DNA of 35,600 nucleotides from Coemansia sp. RSA 1804 (lineage: Eukaryota > Kickxellomycota > Kickxellomycetes > Kickxellales > Kickxellaceae). The notes under the pieces are model-generated. The model worked only from the letters and a program-made list of their open reading frames with translations, did not search any database and was not told where the DNA came from. Numbering within the stretch: the stretch's first letter is position 1; every line of letters starts with the position of its first letter. A program made the translations under genes and the position numbers. Below, one piece after another: positions 1 to 9,349 of this stretch. The stretch lies in NCBI GenBank assembly GCA_027578815.1, contig JANBTH010000103.1:1-35600 (forward strand), in the 5' to 3' direction.

Positions 1-292
1 ACCTGGCCTTGTGTCTCTTCAAACCAAAGGGTAAACTCACAACAAAAATATGCACATTTAAAATGCAATGTCAATCCTGGTGCCAGCAATCAACCTGCTT
101 TTCTTTCTGACCACAGTGTTGTGTCTTTCTGTAAATGCACACTTCGTTCATTGCTGCCTGTGTCACCAATGGCGGTAAAAAAAGAGTGAAAGCAATTATC
201 AAAAGAAAAACATTGCCACAACTATTACAAATGCACCTTTCGATACCAATTTAACTTTTCTTTCTTTATTTTTACGCTCTATTCTAAAAGTT
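1..292. other. 5' flank of the first membrane-protein gene
   Basis: No gene is recognised in this left-edge stretch. It is AT-rich with pyrimidine runs just before the start codon at 293, as expected for an upstream region. I see no clear TATA box. The minus-strand open frame across 199-465 overlaps the real gene and has no recognisable content. Confidence 0.5.
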
Positions 293-1792
293 ATGACGCT
301 ATTGCAAAGTGTGTTGCTTCTTCTTGTTGCCGTAGGCAATATAGTTCTGCTGTGCAGTCTGTCGGCAGAAGCACACATATCACACAAACGGGCTACTACT
401 CCGGATGTCGTAAGCGATATAAAAACATCAAAAAGAGGCATACTGGTGAAAAACAACAAGGTCACCTTCTGCGAGGTAGGGCTTTTTACCAGTCTAGGCG
501 GGGCTGTCAGCGCAGACTGCCTGGACTATACAAAAGGCAACACACTAGACACAGCAGCTAGCTACACGGTTTACGTTGACGATGGGATAGATGGAAAGGC
601 AGACAAGTACAAGGTGGAGAATATAACAGTACACCCGGACTTTAACCCAACAACAAAGGCAAACAACATTGCCACGCTAAGGTTCAACAACGGAAAAAAT
701 GCTACCTGGTTCAACAACATTGGAATCACGCGCGAAACATACTGGGGCAAGATGGTGTACACAAGGAGCACAATTACTGATCTAGAGACCATGAAATGGG
801 AAGATCCCGACTTTGTATACGATCCAGCGTCGGAGGACTCTGCTTGTGATTCAATGTCGGCTATTTACAACGCAAACACGTACGACTTTACATGTATTGG
901 AGACTACGCCAAGTCTCCTGGCAGCAACCTCACGCCGTGCAGCACGCCCTACGGAACAGCATACACGTATATAAACAACACGCTGTATCCCGTCGGCTTC
1001 TACAGCTACTCGTCGGCTGTCGGAGATGTTAGTGAGAACGGGCTATGCGATGCCTCGTCTGTGCGCAACTACTATCTTGTGCTGTCCGACTGGATAGTGT
1101 ACGTTTCGATGGCTGCCGATCTTGCCGATTTCAGATGGTATCCGATGACAGTTGATTCACTTCCAATATACTCTCCAAACTATACGCTCAGAGATCCCGG
1201 GATTTCTGACCCCGACAAGTACAGCATTGTTGGCGGCGATTACTATAAAGATCAGGGAGTTTTCACATCTTTTGTGGAATCAGGTGTAGACGCATCGTCA
1301 ACCGAGTTGTCAGAGACTTCAAACAATGACAAAACAAGTACCGATGGCAGTGATTCCGTGGCCAGCGATGATACCGGTAATTTGGACTCATACAGCAAGG
1401 AGTATAGTGCAAGCTTGTCTGACGATAGTGGAGTAGGCTTGTTACCAAACGACAGCAAAAGTTCTAGCTCAAACAAAAATGCAATCATAGCTGGCGTTGT
1501 TTGTGCATTTGTCGCTGGAATTACTATTGCCACAGCACTGTTCTTCCTGATCAGAAGATGGAACAGAAGCCGTAAGATGGAGATTGAGGATCCAGTTATT
1601 AGAGCAACAATGGAGGACGTGGAGTCGCCAGGAGCAGACGACAACTACTTTTCAGGGAATATACGCAGCATGAGGCCCCATCCTCTCCACATTCTTGTCA
1701 ATACCCACTCCGACCAACCGCCAATATACGACGATGACATTCCTATCACGACTAGCCCGAGCAAGACATCCTCTGTTGATAAAAAGAAATAA
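293..1792 (+). CDS. Single-pass membrane protein with degenerate trypsin-like (S1) ectodomain
   Basis: This 499-residue protein starts with a hydrophobic signal peptide (about residues 1-27, ending near AEA). Residues about 50-320 follow the S1 protease layout: a cysteine pair corresponding to C42-C58, a VHPDFNP motif before the usual Asp region, and a C-x-x-P-Y-G segment where C-x-G-D-S-G-G is expected. The catalytic positions appear replaced: His57 by Asp75, Asp102 by Asn125, Ser195 by Tyr. Several N-glycosylation sequons are present. A Ser/Thr/Asp-rich stalk (about 325-394) leads to one transmembrane helix (about 396-420) followed by RRW and a cytoplasmic tail of about 75 residues containing PPIY (476-479). 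It is a paralogue of the gene on the opposite strand at 2002-3468. Seen: the layout and missing triad. Inferred: a non-catalytic surface binding or receptor role. The S1 assignment rests on motif order only, so the fold is likely but not certain. Confidence 0.8.
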   Translation: MTLLQSVLLLLVAVGNIVLLCSLSAEAHISHKRATTPDVVSDIKTSKRGILVKNNKVTFCEVGLFTSLGGAVSADCLDYTKGNTLDTAASYTVYVDDGIDGKADKYKVENITVHPDFNPTTKANNIATLRFNNGKNATWFNNIGITRETYWGKMVYTRSTITDLETMKWEDPDFVYDPASEDSACDSMSAIYNANTYDFTCIGDYAKSPGSNLTPCSTPYGTAYTYINNTLYPVGFYSYSSAVGDVSENGLCDASSVRNYYLVLSDWIVYVSMAADLADFRWYPMTVDSLPIYSPNYTLRDPGISDPDKYSIVGGDYYKDQGVFTSFVESGVDASSTELSETSNNDKTSTDGSDSVASDDTGNLDSYSKEYSASLSDDSGVGLLPNDSKSSSSNKNAIIAGVVCAFVAGITIATALFFLIRRWNRSRKMEIEDPVIRATMEDVESPGADDNYFSGNIRSMRPHPLHILVNTHSDQPPIYDDDIPITTSPSKTSSVDKKK

Positions 1793-2001
1793 CACTACTA
1801 CTAATTGAATAATAGAACCAAGCCATCCTGTAATTGTTGTTGTTTTTAAAAAAGTGGAAACTAGCTGCATAGCATAGACACGTATTCAAGTGTTGGTATA
1901 ACAGGCACTGTGGTTCGCTACAATTACATTACAATATTAACTTTGAATTGTTTGAATATTATATAAAGATTACAAAAAGATGTGGTTATTCCTGCTAGCG
2001 G

Positions 2002-3468
2002 TTATTGGGGCATTTTTGTAGGTGCTGAAGACCCTTTTGGTTCATAGAGAGGAGGCAGATCATAATCAAGGACCTCAAAAGGATCACCGCCATGAGCTCT
2101 GCCAAGCGGCACCATGGATGGTTTTGGCGTCAATGCCGCAGGCGTGTGCACAGTTAAAGGCAAAGAAAAGTTGTTCCCATCCACAACAAGCATTGTGTGC
2201 ATGTCGTTGCGTGATTCATTGTCTCTATATATGTCCTTGCGCCCTTTCTTCCATCTCCTGTAAAAGAACAAGAATATGCATGTCAGGATTATACCGCCAA
2301 GAACCCCACAGACCACACCTATAATAACCGTTTTCTTTGACGACGCGTTTTGATTGTCGCCAAAGGCCTCGTCGCTATCCTTGGGGGCTGACGACGATGT
2401 TTCAGAAATAGAATCAGCATCAACAGAATCATGGAGGCTGTTTGATATGCTGGAAGCCTCATCGCTGTTCCAGCCCTCCGAGTTAGGCTCCGTTAAACCT
2501 TGAGACTGCTCAGCGCTTTCGGTTGAGCTACTGCTATTATCATCAAAAGTGCTGGCGGTCTGATTAGCGTAAAAGTCACCACCCAAAATGATTCTGCCAG
2601 ATAGCAGATAGTCAGGCATTTTCATGCTATAACCGGAATTAGACTGAGGAGAAATGCCATTGCTGTCTGGATAGTAACTGATAGTGCTGTCGAGGACCTT
2701 GTTTGCAAATGCAATATAGTCAGAAAACAACACGTATATGCCGTCTTGGAAATCTCGCAATGTGCACGAATAGCTGCTAAACGATATAGATGTAAACCCG
2801 TGGATGCCAGCAACGTAAAGCTTTCCAGAAATATAGACGTCAACCGAGCCGTAGGGAATGGCACACCCTGTCAGATACGCATATGGTGAATATGTAGTTG
2901 CATTGGAACAGAACAGGTCGTATTCATTTGTTTCAAAGATTCGGTTGTCGCTATTACAGTCTGCCGCATCTATGTATTTGTTTGTAGCCGTCAACGGGGT
3001 CTTCCACTGCATTTTGTTCAAGCTGGTCATTCCACGGCGAATAAACAAAACGTCGCCCCAGCTGTTGTTTCGATCTATAGCAATTGGGTTGGACCATGTT
3101 TCAGTGCTGTCTTTGTTAAACTGGAGAACAGCTATTGGATTGAGGCCGTTTGTAGCATTAAAATCAGGATGCACGGCTATTGACTCTACGGAGTACTTGG
3201 CAGGCGTGTTGTCAATTCCTGCGTCCAAGTAGACTTCATATTCTGTGTCCTGGTTGACGGTCTTTCCTGAAAAATCGATACAATAGGCAGCAACAAAGGC
3301 CGCCTTGCTGTTGATGACTCCAAGCTCACAGGAGGTTTGCTTTCCATTCTTAACCAGGATTCCGCCCTTGGTGCTGGCTATATCTGAAGTGGTGTCCCGA
3401 ACAGAAAGTCCATGCGCGATTGACACCAAAAGAGCCAGAACAGTCGAGAGATAAATAAAATAGTTCAT
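2002..3468 (-). CDS. Paralogous single-pass membrane protein with degenerate trypsin-like ectodomain
   Basis: I place the start at the ATG at 3468 (488 residues) because it gives a clean signal peptide (MNYFIYLSTVLALLVSIAHG). The open frame extends further upstream to 3573, but only from a GTG codon. The ectodomain matches the neighbour at 293-1792 in order and motifs: GILVKNGK, a CELG to AAYC cysteine pair, VHPDFN, then CAIPYG followed by a G-K-L-Y-V-A-G-I strand. The triad positions are Tyr for His57 (codon at 3283-3285), Pro for Asp102 and Tyr for Ser195, so activity is not expected. A Ser/Glu-rich stalk precedes a helix (about 380-402) that shares I-x-GVVC and RRW with the neighbour. The tail ends with PPLY (472-475). 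The two genes converge with 209 bp between stop codons, so this looks like an inverted duplication. The ligand or partner is unknown. Confidence 0.8.
   Translation of the reverse strand: MNYFIYLSTVLALLVSIAHGLSVRDTTSDIASTKGGILVKNGKQTSCELGVINSKAAFVAAYCIDFSGKTVNQDTEYEVYLDAGIDNTPAKYSVESIAVHPDFNATNGLNPIAVLQFNKDSTETWSNPIAIDRNNSWGDVLFIRRGMTSLNKMQWKTPLTATNKYIDAADCNSDNRIFETNEYDLFCSNATTYSPYAYLTGCAIPYGSVDVYISGKLYVAGIHGFTSISFSSYSCTLRDFQDGIYVLFSDYIAFANKVLDSTISYYPDSNGISPQSNSGYSMKMPDYLLSGRIILGGDFYANQTASTFDDNSSSSTESAEQSQGLTEPNSEGWNSDEASSISNSLHDSVDADSISETSSSAPKDSDEAFGDNQNASSKKTVIIGVVCGVLGGIILTCIFLFFYRRWKKGRKDIYRDNESRNDMHTMLVVDGNNFSLPLTVHTPAALTPKPSMVPLGRAHGGDPFEVLDYDLPPLYEPKGSSAPTKMPQ
2044..2055 (-). other. 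PPxY (PY) motif in cytoplasmic tail
   Basis: These codons encode PPLY, 14 residues from the C terminus. The paralogue has PPIY at 1718-1729. PPxY motifs are known ligands of WW domains such as those of Rsp5/Nedd4 ubiquitin ligases. Use in this protein is inferred from conservation between the two tails. Confidence 0.55.
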
Positions 3469-5186
3469 AAAGATAATCATTATTAGGTAAAAAATATAGA
3501 CGAATATGCACATGGAAATGAAAAATGGCGATAAGAATGACAAGAACGGATGTAATGCACTTTCAGGCGGCACCTGTACAAGTTGTATATGACAGTGGCC
3601 TTCAATTTTTTATTAATGTCTTTTTGTGTGCGTTTAAATGTGAGGATTTACAAACATGTGCATATTTTGGACTTTGTAAAATCGACGCGATCTTTTCTTC
3701 TCCTGCATGCGGCCTTGACACGGCTTTGAGAGTGCTGTTTTCCTCCCCCATTTCTCATTCCACAAAGCGCTCGGAATGGAAAACAAACAAACAAGGAAAA
3801 GGAAGCTTACAAACCACACCATTTGGCGCAGAAAAAGAAAAAAGAAAAAAGGGAATAATGTTTATATTTAAACCCGATGGCTCTTTGGTTGATACTGACT
3901 CGGTTACACAGATCACAGTCATCACAAGCATGTCCTAGGGAAATACCCCGATAAACTGAGCATGAAAAAGGAAAAAAATGAATCTGGTCGCTGTTTCAAT
4001 TCAGACACGTTGTTAACACCGGAATAATGGTGTGCATGAAGAGGGAGTTCCTTATCTCGATAATGCACTTGCAAATTCAGATTGCAAAGTGGTGGTGCAT
4101 CTCCTTGGCCAAGCGCAATCCAAAGCTCTCTATCGATGAGCTTTTTTCTGGTGGTAGGTTTTATTTGAATTTGTTGCATGCCATATGCGCTAATACATGT
4201 TGAAAGCTCTTTGAATACATTTTCATTGTCATTGTCATTGTCATTGTTATTATTAGACAAATAACAAACTCTTCAAAATTCGGTTCTTCATTCTGTGTTT
4301 CTTTGCTAAAAATGATTGCTGTGTCTGGCACAAGCAATCCCATTTTCCCATGGTACTCTTTTTAGGAGGTCTATTCCGTTCCGTCTTTATTACTTAAGTC
4401 CCCCGAATGAGTTGATTGGATGCTGGTTTGGTGACAGTAGTGCACTTCACATGTTGCCAATTAATAATTCTTTTAGCTGGGTTTTAGGACGCTTCTTTGT
4501 TTACAATTCGTCTGCATTTATCTAAATTATGTCTAGAAGTTTTCCCTTTTGGGTTTTTTATTAGCAACATATTTCCTATTTTGTCCTTGCAGATGGATAT
4601 TGTCGCTTTTAGTATGATAACCACCGGGTCCCCTACAGCTTTCTGTCAACTCGGAAGCATGGAAATAGTGCGAGAATCCAGTGTAATTTGCGAACGAGCT
4701 TGTATTTATGGAGGTGCGACTGTATCAGATTTGCGCTGAGTGGACAAGTTCATTTTTGCACTGTGGTTGATGAGCTGCCATTTTGGCATGTGTGCTGCAT
4801 GCAGGTGGATGCGCAGAAATAATTTTTTGCACCCATCTGGATCTCCGCTCGCTAATAAATAAACAAATCGGGTTGCCTGCTTCTCTGCTCGGAGAATGAT
4901 CTGTCATGTCCTATCTAGCTGTTTTGTTGCGTGCTGTGGCCGTTTATTGGTGAGCAACAAAATCAAATGAATGCAGTTGGGAGCGACAAAAAGTTGGCTC
5001 CACACCGTTTATAAAGCGGCCCTGACAACCAGTATTAAAACTCGATAAAAATGAAAATAATAATATTTTTCTTTCTCTGTAAATAGCAAGCAAGCAGTTC
5101 ATCCAAGTTTTGGTAGCACTGGGTCTTCATTTTTCATTATTGTTTACATTATCATCATTATTGTCGCTTCATTAGACTTTCAAGCA
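3469..5186. other. Long intergenic stretch between divergent genes
   Basis: This 1.7-kb stretch holds the promoters of the membrane protein to the left and the oxidoreductase to the right. A TATAAAG at 5010-5016 lies about 170 bp before the start codon at 5187 and is a plausible TATA box. A short (CATTGT)n repeat lies near 4223-4247. The open frames here are short, mostly begin at non-ATG codons and resemble nothing I know, apart from a weak resemblance to a dynactin subunit near 4650-4850, which I give as a finding. Confidence 0.5.
4223..4247. repeat. Short (CATTGT)n microsatellite
   Basis: About four tandem copies of a CATTGT hexamer run into a TTATTATTA tract. On the minus strand it produces an Asn/Asp-rich frame that begins at TTG and looks spurious. 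Confidence 0.8.
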
Positions 5187-6473
5187 ATGGCACATCGGGA
5201 GATACACGTGGTGGTTGTTGGCGGAGCCTGGGCAGGAGTCACGGCAGTTCAGGAGCTGATAGAGCTGAGCCATGTCACATACCCGCGGCTGATGATCACG
5301 TTGGTGGAGCAGCGCACGCAGTACTTCCACAAAACAGGGCTGATCCGCGGACTGGTTGACAAGAAGTACGCGGATCAGATGTTTATTCCATACACACGGT
5401 TATTCCTGGATGGCGGCATCGCCAACCCCAACCACCGGTTTGTCTGTGCGCGGCTCAAACGGGTCCATGAAAGCTACATTGAAGTGGCCGACAGCGGAAG
5501 ACTGTACTATGACTACTTGGTGCTGGCGACGGGCACCGAGTATCCGTCCCTGCCAGTCACACAGGCGTCATCCGTGGAAGAATGTCGTCTGATGTACAGC
5601 ACAATGCGTAACGCTATCGAGGCAGCAAACAAGATTCTGTTTGTGGGGGCCGGCGCTGTTGGGATTGGACTGTGTGGCGAGGTTGCTGAAGTATATCCCG
5701 AAAAGAGGCTTGTTGTTGCACACGCACGGTCCAAGCTGCTTAATCCGGATCTGTCTGACGGGTTTGCAAAGGAGACTGAGCGGAAACTGCGCCAGATGGG
5801 TGTGGAGGTTCGGCTTGGCGAGGCCGTGATTCCGCTGGAGCCAAGTGTAAAATCCAAGAACGGCTCCTCGTCATCTTCCTCCACTACCAGCATTATCCAC
5901 TACCAGCACCAGCAAAGGCAATGGACGGTGCGTCCGCAAACATTCGCCACAACGCTTGGCGAGAAGATCGAGTGCGACCTGGCGATCTGGACCACTGGAT
6001 CGCGACCAAATACAGAGTTCATGACCCGATTGCCAGCATCGGACCCCCGTAGACCTCACGTGGAGCCTGAAACCGGACGAATCAGTGTGCGCCCAACGCT
6101 GCAGTTGGCCGACCCTATGTATCCAAACATCTTTGCCATCGGCGATGTGAACTCGCTGCCGCTGTCCGAAAAGTACGCAACAAGCGCAGTGAGCCAGGCA
6201 AAGCATGCGGTTCGCTGCTTGAGATTGCTGATGGACGAGGGCTACGACTTTCGTGTCAAAATGTCACCCGAGATGGCTTATGACTCGGCCATGGCTGCGC
6301 CGATGGAGGCATACTCCACCAATATGAAGAGGCAAAAGACGGTTGTTGTGACGCTGGGCAAAAAGCAAAAGATCTCAAACACGCTGTTTTCACGATTCAA
6401 CAACTGGGCCTGGAGCTCCAAGCCCGATCGCAGGTACCTGATTGACAAAGCCCAAAAGATGCTTAACTATTGA
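5187..6473 (+). CDS. AIFM2/FSP1 (AMID)-like FAD/NAD(P)H-dependent oxidoreductase
   Basis: The 428-residue protein has the two-dinucleotide-fold layout of the pyridine nucleotide-disulphide oxidoreductase family. The FAD-binding loop is VVVVGGAWAG (8-17), with Ala in place of the middle Gly of GxGxxG, a change also common in fungal relatives. The ATGTEYP segment follows near 112. The NAD(P)H-binding loop KILFVGAGAVG lies at about 147-157, and the second FAD motif FAIGDVNSLP at about 314-323. This order matches AIFM2/AMID proteins, which reduce quinones using NAD(P)H and in animals protect membranes against lipid peroxidation. A Ser/Thr/Gln-rich insert lies near 220-250. No N-terminal myristoylation signal (Met-Gly) or mitochondrial presequence is evident, unlike human FSP1. 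It is a single exon and converges on RPP21 with about 120 bp between stops. The family is secure; the substrate is not. Confidence 0.88.
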   Translation: MAHREIHVVVVGGAWAGVTAVQELIELSHVTYPRLMITLVEQRTQYFHKTGLIRGLVDKKYADQMFIPYTRLFLDGGIANPNHRFVCARLKRVHESYIEVADSGRLYYDYLVLATGTEYPSLPVTQASSVEECRLMYSTMRNAIEAANKILFVGAGAVGIGLCGEVAEVYPEKRLVVAHARSKLLNPDLSDGFAKETERKLRQMGVEVRLGEAVIPLEPSVKSKNGSSSSSSTTSIIHYQHQQRQWTVRPQTFATTLGEKIECDLAIWTTGSRPNTEFMTRLPASDPRRPHVEPETGRISVRPTLQLADPMYPNIFAIGDVNSLPLSEKYATSAVSQAKHAVRCLRLLMDEGYDFRVKMSPEMAYDSAMAAPMEAYSTNMKRQKTVVVTLGKKQKISNTLFSRFNNWAWSSKPDRRYLIDKAQKMLNY

Positions 6474-6592
6474 ATAAGAAAAACCTCTTTTGTTGTTCAA
6501 TATAAACCAGGCCTTGTTCTGAAGAGAAGAGAGAAAGAGGTTATAGTGAATGCATCATTGTAGGATTTATTCATGTCTATTATTACATGGTG

Positions 6593-7102
6593 TCAATGGA
6601 TAATTCCGTGTATGTCCTTGTCAACAAACAGCTCCTTGTGCGGGTCTACTATAAGCCGCCGCTGGCAGCCGCAATACAAGCAAGTAATAACCACGCGTCG
6701 GCCCTTTTTGTGGCCCTTCACTCTGGTTGAGCACGAAACACCGGGCACAAGAGGTGATGCACACGCCTTGCATATCTCGCGCTTGATATGAGGACTGAGA
6801 CGCAGAACGCTCTTGCGTGCCACCTGGCGCATCTCCTTTGCGTAGAAGCGGGCTATAGGCAGCATGGGATTCCTGGCATTACTGTCGCCGATTGCTATTT
6901 CTGTATCAGGCACTGTTACGGCTGCTGCTGCCGCTGTTGTTGTTGCCTTTGTTCCTGTTGATGCTGGTTCTAACAAAGGGGTTGGATGCTGCCGCAGTAA
7001 ACTCGCAAAGAAATGCGATGACTGGTAAAGAAAGTTCATTCTTTCGAAGAGCTCTCTGTTTGGCAGGGATCCCTTCCCTTTAGTCTGTTTATTGCGCCCC
7101 AT
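6593..7102 (-). CDS. RPP21: Ribonuclease P protein subunit Rpp21/Rpr2
   Basis: The 169-residue product begins at the ATG at 7102 (MGRNKQTKGKG). The frame continues upstream only through a non-conserved stretch. The N-terminal helix region NRELFERMNFLYQSSH and the segment IKREICKACASPLVPGVSC match the Rpp21/Rpr2 family closely. Two Cys pairs (CKAC and CLYC), with a further Cys in GVSC, form the expected zinc ribbon, followed by the basic CGCQRRL segment. This nuclear protein is a subunit of RNase P, which removes 5' leaders from pre-tRNAs; the family also includes Snm1 of RNase MRP. A Thr/Ala-rich insert of about 45 residues separates the helical part from ARFYAKEM and is probably disordered. 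The gene converges with the upstream oxidoreductase. Confidence 0.9.
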   Translation of the reverse strand: MGRNKQTKGKGSLPNRELFERMNFLYQSSHFFASLLRQHPTPLLEPASTGTKATTTAAAAAVTVPDTEIAIGDSNARNPMLPIARFYAKEMRQVARKSVLRLSPHIKREICKACASPLVPGVSCSTRVKGHKKGRRVVITCLYCGCQRRLIVDPHKELFVDKDIHGIIH

Positions 7103-8034
7103 TTCACCTTCCGCTCCCAATGTTCTAGCTAAAAAAATTTTATACACGAGGTAAAAAATGAGTGGAAAATGTTTGCCAAAGAAAGAAACAAAGGAGAAGA
7201 AAATTGATGACGAAAAAGATAATAAAAGCGGATATTAATTTAGCTTGACAAAGCAGGGCAAACAGCTCATTGAAAATGCTTTCATTTTGGGTTTTAAAAA
7301 AAAAACAATTGGCACAAGGCACGATCAATTATGCGATTGTGTATCGTGTACGATGATGTGTTATCCATTATTCATCCTTGCCAACAATGATGTTACTGCT
7401 TGTCGACTAGACAATGACATTTTTTCCATCTCAACTGAACCGTACCGCGCAACAAATAAAAATTATAAATAAACAATGCAACTGTGCTAGTGCTAGCACA
7501 AGGATGGGCCGTTTTACTATCTTCTTTCTTCAAATTCCCCCTCTCCCCTTAAAATGAGATATAAATTTAGAGAAACACGTTGGCTAGAACAATATCGTCA
7601 TGACGCAGTAATGATATAACCTGGCTGTGTCCTAGTTTCCAAATTACTTGCACTACTATATGGTCTGGCAATATAGTGCGGTCCCACTCGATGTGGTCAT
7701 TTCTCTGTTCTTGGCTGCAAAAAAAAGGTAGGTGGAAGGCTAGCTCCGTGACAAAAAAAATATTGCGTATAAAATATGTTGCGCATTCTCCCTGCCATGT
7801 GCACATGTTTTAAGCTTTCAGCATTCGCAGGATCGTTAGCATTACGCCAAACCCCCTTCCATTTTTCCCATTTTAATCTCTATCTTTATTTTCTATCCTT
7901 CTAAAACTAACAAAAAATAGCAAACTCACGGCTGGTTCGTGGACACAACTGCATTGCATTGCCGCATCTACCCAATCACTCACTCACGACATTCATTAAC
8001 ATCAAGACCCCTCCTCAACTTCAAGAAACAAACC
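7103..8034. other. Divergent promoter region between RPP21 and the first LPMO gene
   Basis: This AT-rich stretch of about 930 bp shows no gene I can support. It holds the divergent promoters of RPP21 and the LPMO gene starting at 8035. Poly-A/T tracts occur near 7296-7308 and 7718-7726. Confidence 0.5.
7768..7774 (+). promoter_or_regulatory. Candidate TATA box of the 8035 LPMO gene
   Basis: TATAAAA lies 267 bp before the start codon, which implies a leader of more than 200 nt or a leader intron. It is the best TATA-like match upstream of this gene, and its use is inferred. Confidence 0.35.
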
Positions 8035-9075
8035 ATGAGACTCCAAGGCCCATTTGCATTCATCGCTAGCGTCTCGTTGGCTGCAACAAGCGTGCTGGCG
8101 CATGTTTCCTTAAAAACGCCCTGTGTTCGGTACTCGCCTTACTGCACAGGCTGCCCAGCACTGCCGGCCGGCCAGTCGCTGGATTACAGCATCAACGCTC
8201 CGATTGGGACAAACCAGTATGTGTCGCAGCCGCTGTGCAAGTACACCACGCCCTATGCCACGCCAGCTGTTACCTGGACTGCCGGCGAGACGGTCACTGT
8301 TGAATTCAATCCACACGCAGCAATCCACTCGGGCGGCCACTGCTCCTTCTCCTTGTCCTACGACGGCGGAAAGACATTCGTAGTTGTACACGATGAGCTG
8401 CGTTACTGTTTCCTTGGCGCAAAGCCATCGGCACTTGTCAACACAGCGGTCATTCTTTCTTATTCGTTCAAGCTGCCTGAGTCCCTCCCGAGCTCTGACA
8501 GGGCAGTGTTTGCGTGGTCGTTTATTAACAGCTCCGGCAACCGCGAGTTCTACATGAACTGCGCCGATGTAGCCATCAAGGGTGCCAGTTCGGGCTCATT
8601 CAGCGGTCCGGAGATGCTGATTGCCAACTATGGCCCCAATTCGCCCACAATTCCCGAGTTCAACGGTGATTACGAGACTGGCATTGACTTGTTCAACAGC
8701 CGCAGAAATATTACCGTCTACGGCAATGGCGCGCAACAAGCGCCAGCCTCTCCTGTCCAGGGCTCCTACGCCGAACCGCAGCCCAGCTCAATTGACGGGT
8801 CATCTGCTGTAGCTACCCTTCCAGCTATCCCATCCATGGCACCAACTCCGCCAGCACCTCTGCCTTCTGCCAACAGTAGTGGCAAAGGCAAATTCACCAT
8901 GGTGCCTGCTCCTCCGGTGACAAGCGAGGCGCCTGCCTACAACGGATACGCTGCTCCTTCCACTGCTCTGTTCACGACGGTCTCGACTGTGCCCACGAGT
9001 CTACCGGCGGCGGCATCTGGCGGCTACGTTGCAAAGTCGCCGCATGCCGCGTTAAAATGTGTGAAGCACATGTAG
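8035..9075 (+). CDS. Secreted AA11-like lytic polysaccharide monooxygenase without CBM19
   Basis: The start at 8035 gives a clean signal peptide (MRLQGPFAFIASVSLAATSVLA) followed directly by His, the N-terminal copper ligand of LPMOs. The frame runs in from 7939, but upstream residues do not look secretory. The 346-residue protein has HVSLKTPC at the mature start, the second-His motif AAIHSGGHCSFSLSYDGGKTF (split: AAIHSGGH then CSFSLSYDGG), and SGNREFYMNCADV, matching the NRE-x-Y-MNC signature of family AA11 with the axial Tyr. AA11 enzymes are copper enzymes that oxidatively cleave chitin. After about residue 230 the protein is a Ser/Pro/Ala-rich tail. Unlike the other six paralogues it has no C-terminal six-Cys CBM19-like module, so it is either a one-domain enzyme or has lost its binding module. 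Single exon. Family assignment is by motif only. Confidence 0.87.
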   Translation: MRLQGPFAFIASVSLAATSVLAHVSLKTPCVRYSPYCTGCPALPAGQSLDYSINAPIGTNQYVSQPLCKYTTPYATPAVTWTAGETVTVEFNPHAAIHSGGHCSFSLSYDGGKTFVVVHDELRYCFLGAKPSALVNTAVILSYSFKLPESLPSSDRAVFAWSFINSSGNREFYMNCADVAIKGASSGSFSGPEMLIANYGPNSPTIPEFNGDYETGIDLFNSRRNITVYGNGAQQAPASPVQGSYAEPQPSSIDGSSAVATLPAIPSMAPTPPAPLPSANSSGKGKFTMVPAPPVTSEAPAYNGYAAPSTALFTTVSTVPTSLPAAASGGYVAKSPHAALKCVKHM

Positions 9076-9349
9076 AGTTAGTTAGAAAATTACAGTTGTG
9101 ATCATTTTTTACATAGTCAAAATAATAGCTGTAGCTGCTGACAATATACACACTTTTTACCCTATCAAACCATTCATTTTTTCAAATACAATCATTTATT
9201 CGTTCATATGATTGGGGTTTCTACTCGACTGACTTGTTTCATGGTCCACATGGTCCTTTCTAATTAAAATGATACATATCCGAATTAATTGTTCTCTGGT
9301 TTGACAGCTTTTGAGAAAAAAAAGTTTAAAAATAGTGGCAGTTAGTGGT

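Noticed and set aside
293..3468. Active secreted trypsin-like proteases
   Set aside because: The positions of His57, Asp102 and Ser195 are all substituted in both proteins, and each has a membrane anchor.
3922..4260. A minus-strand frame beginning with an Asn/Asp repeat
   Set aside because: It starts from TTG, the Asn/Asp tract comes from a microsatellite, and the rest resembles no known protein.
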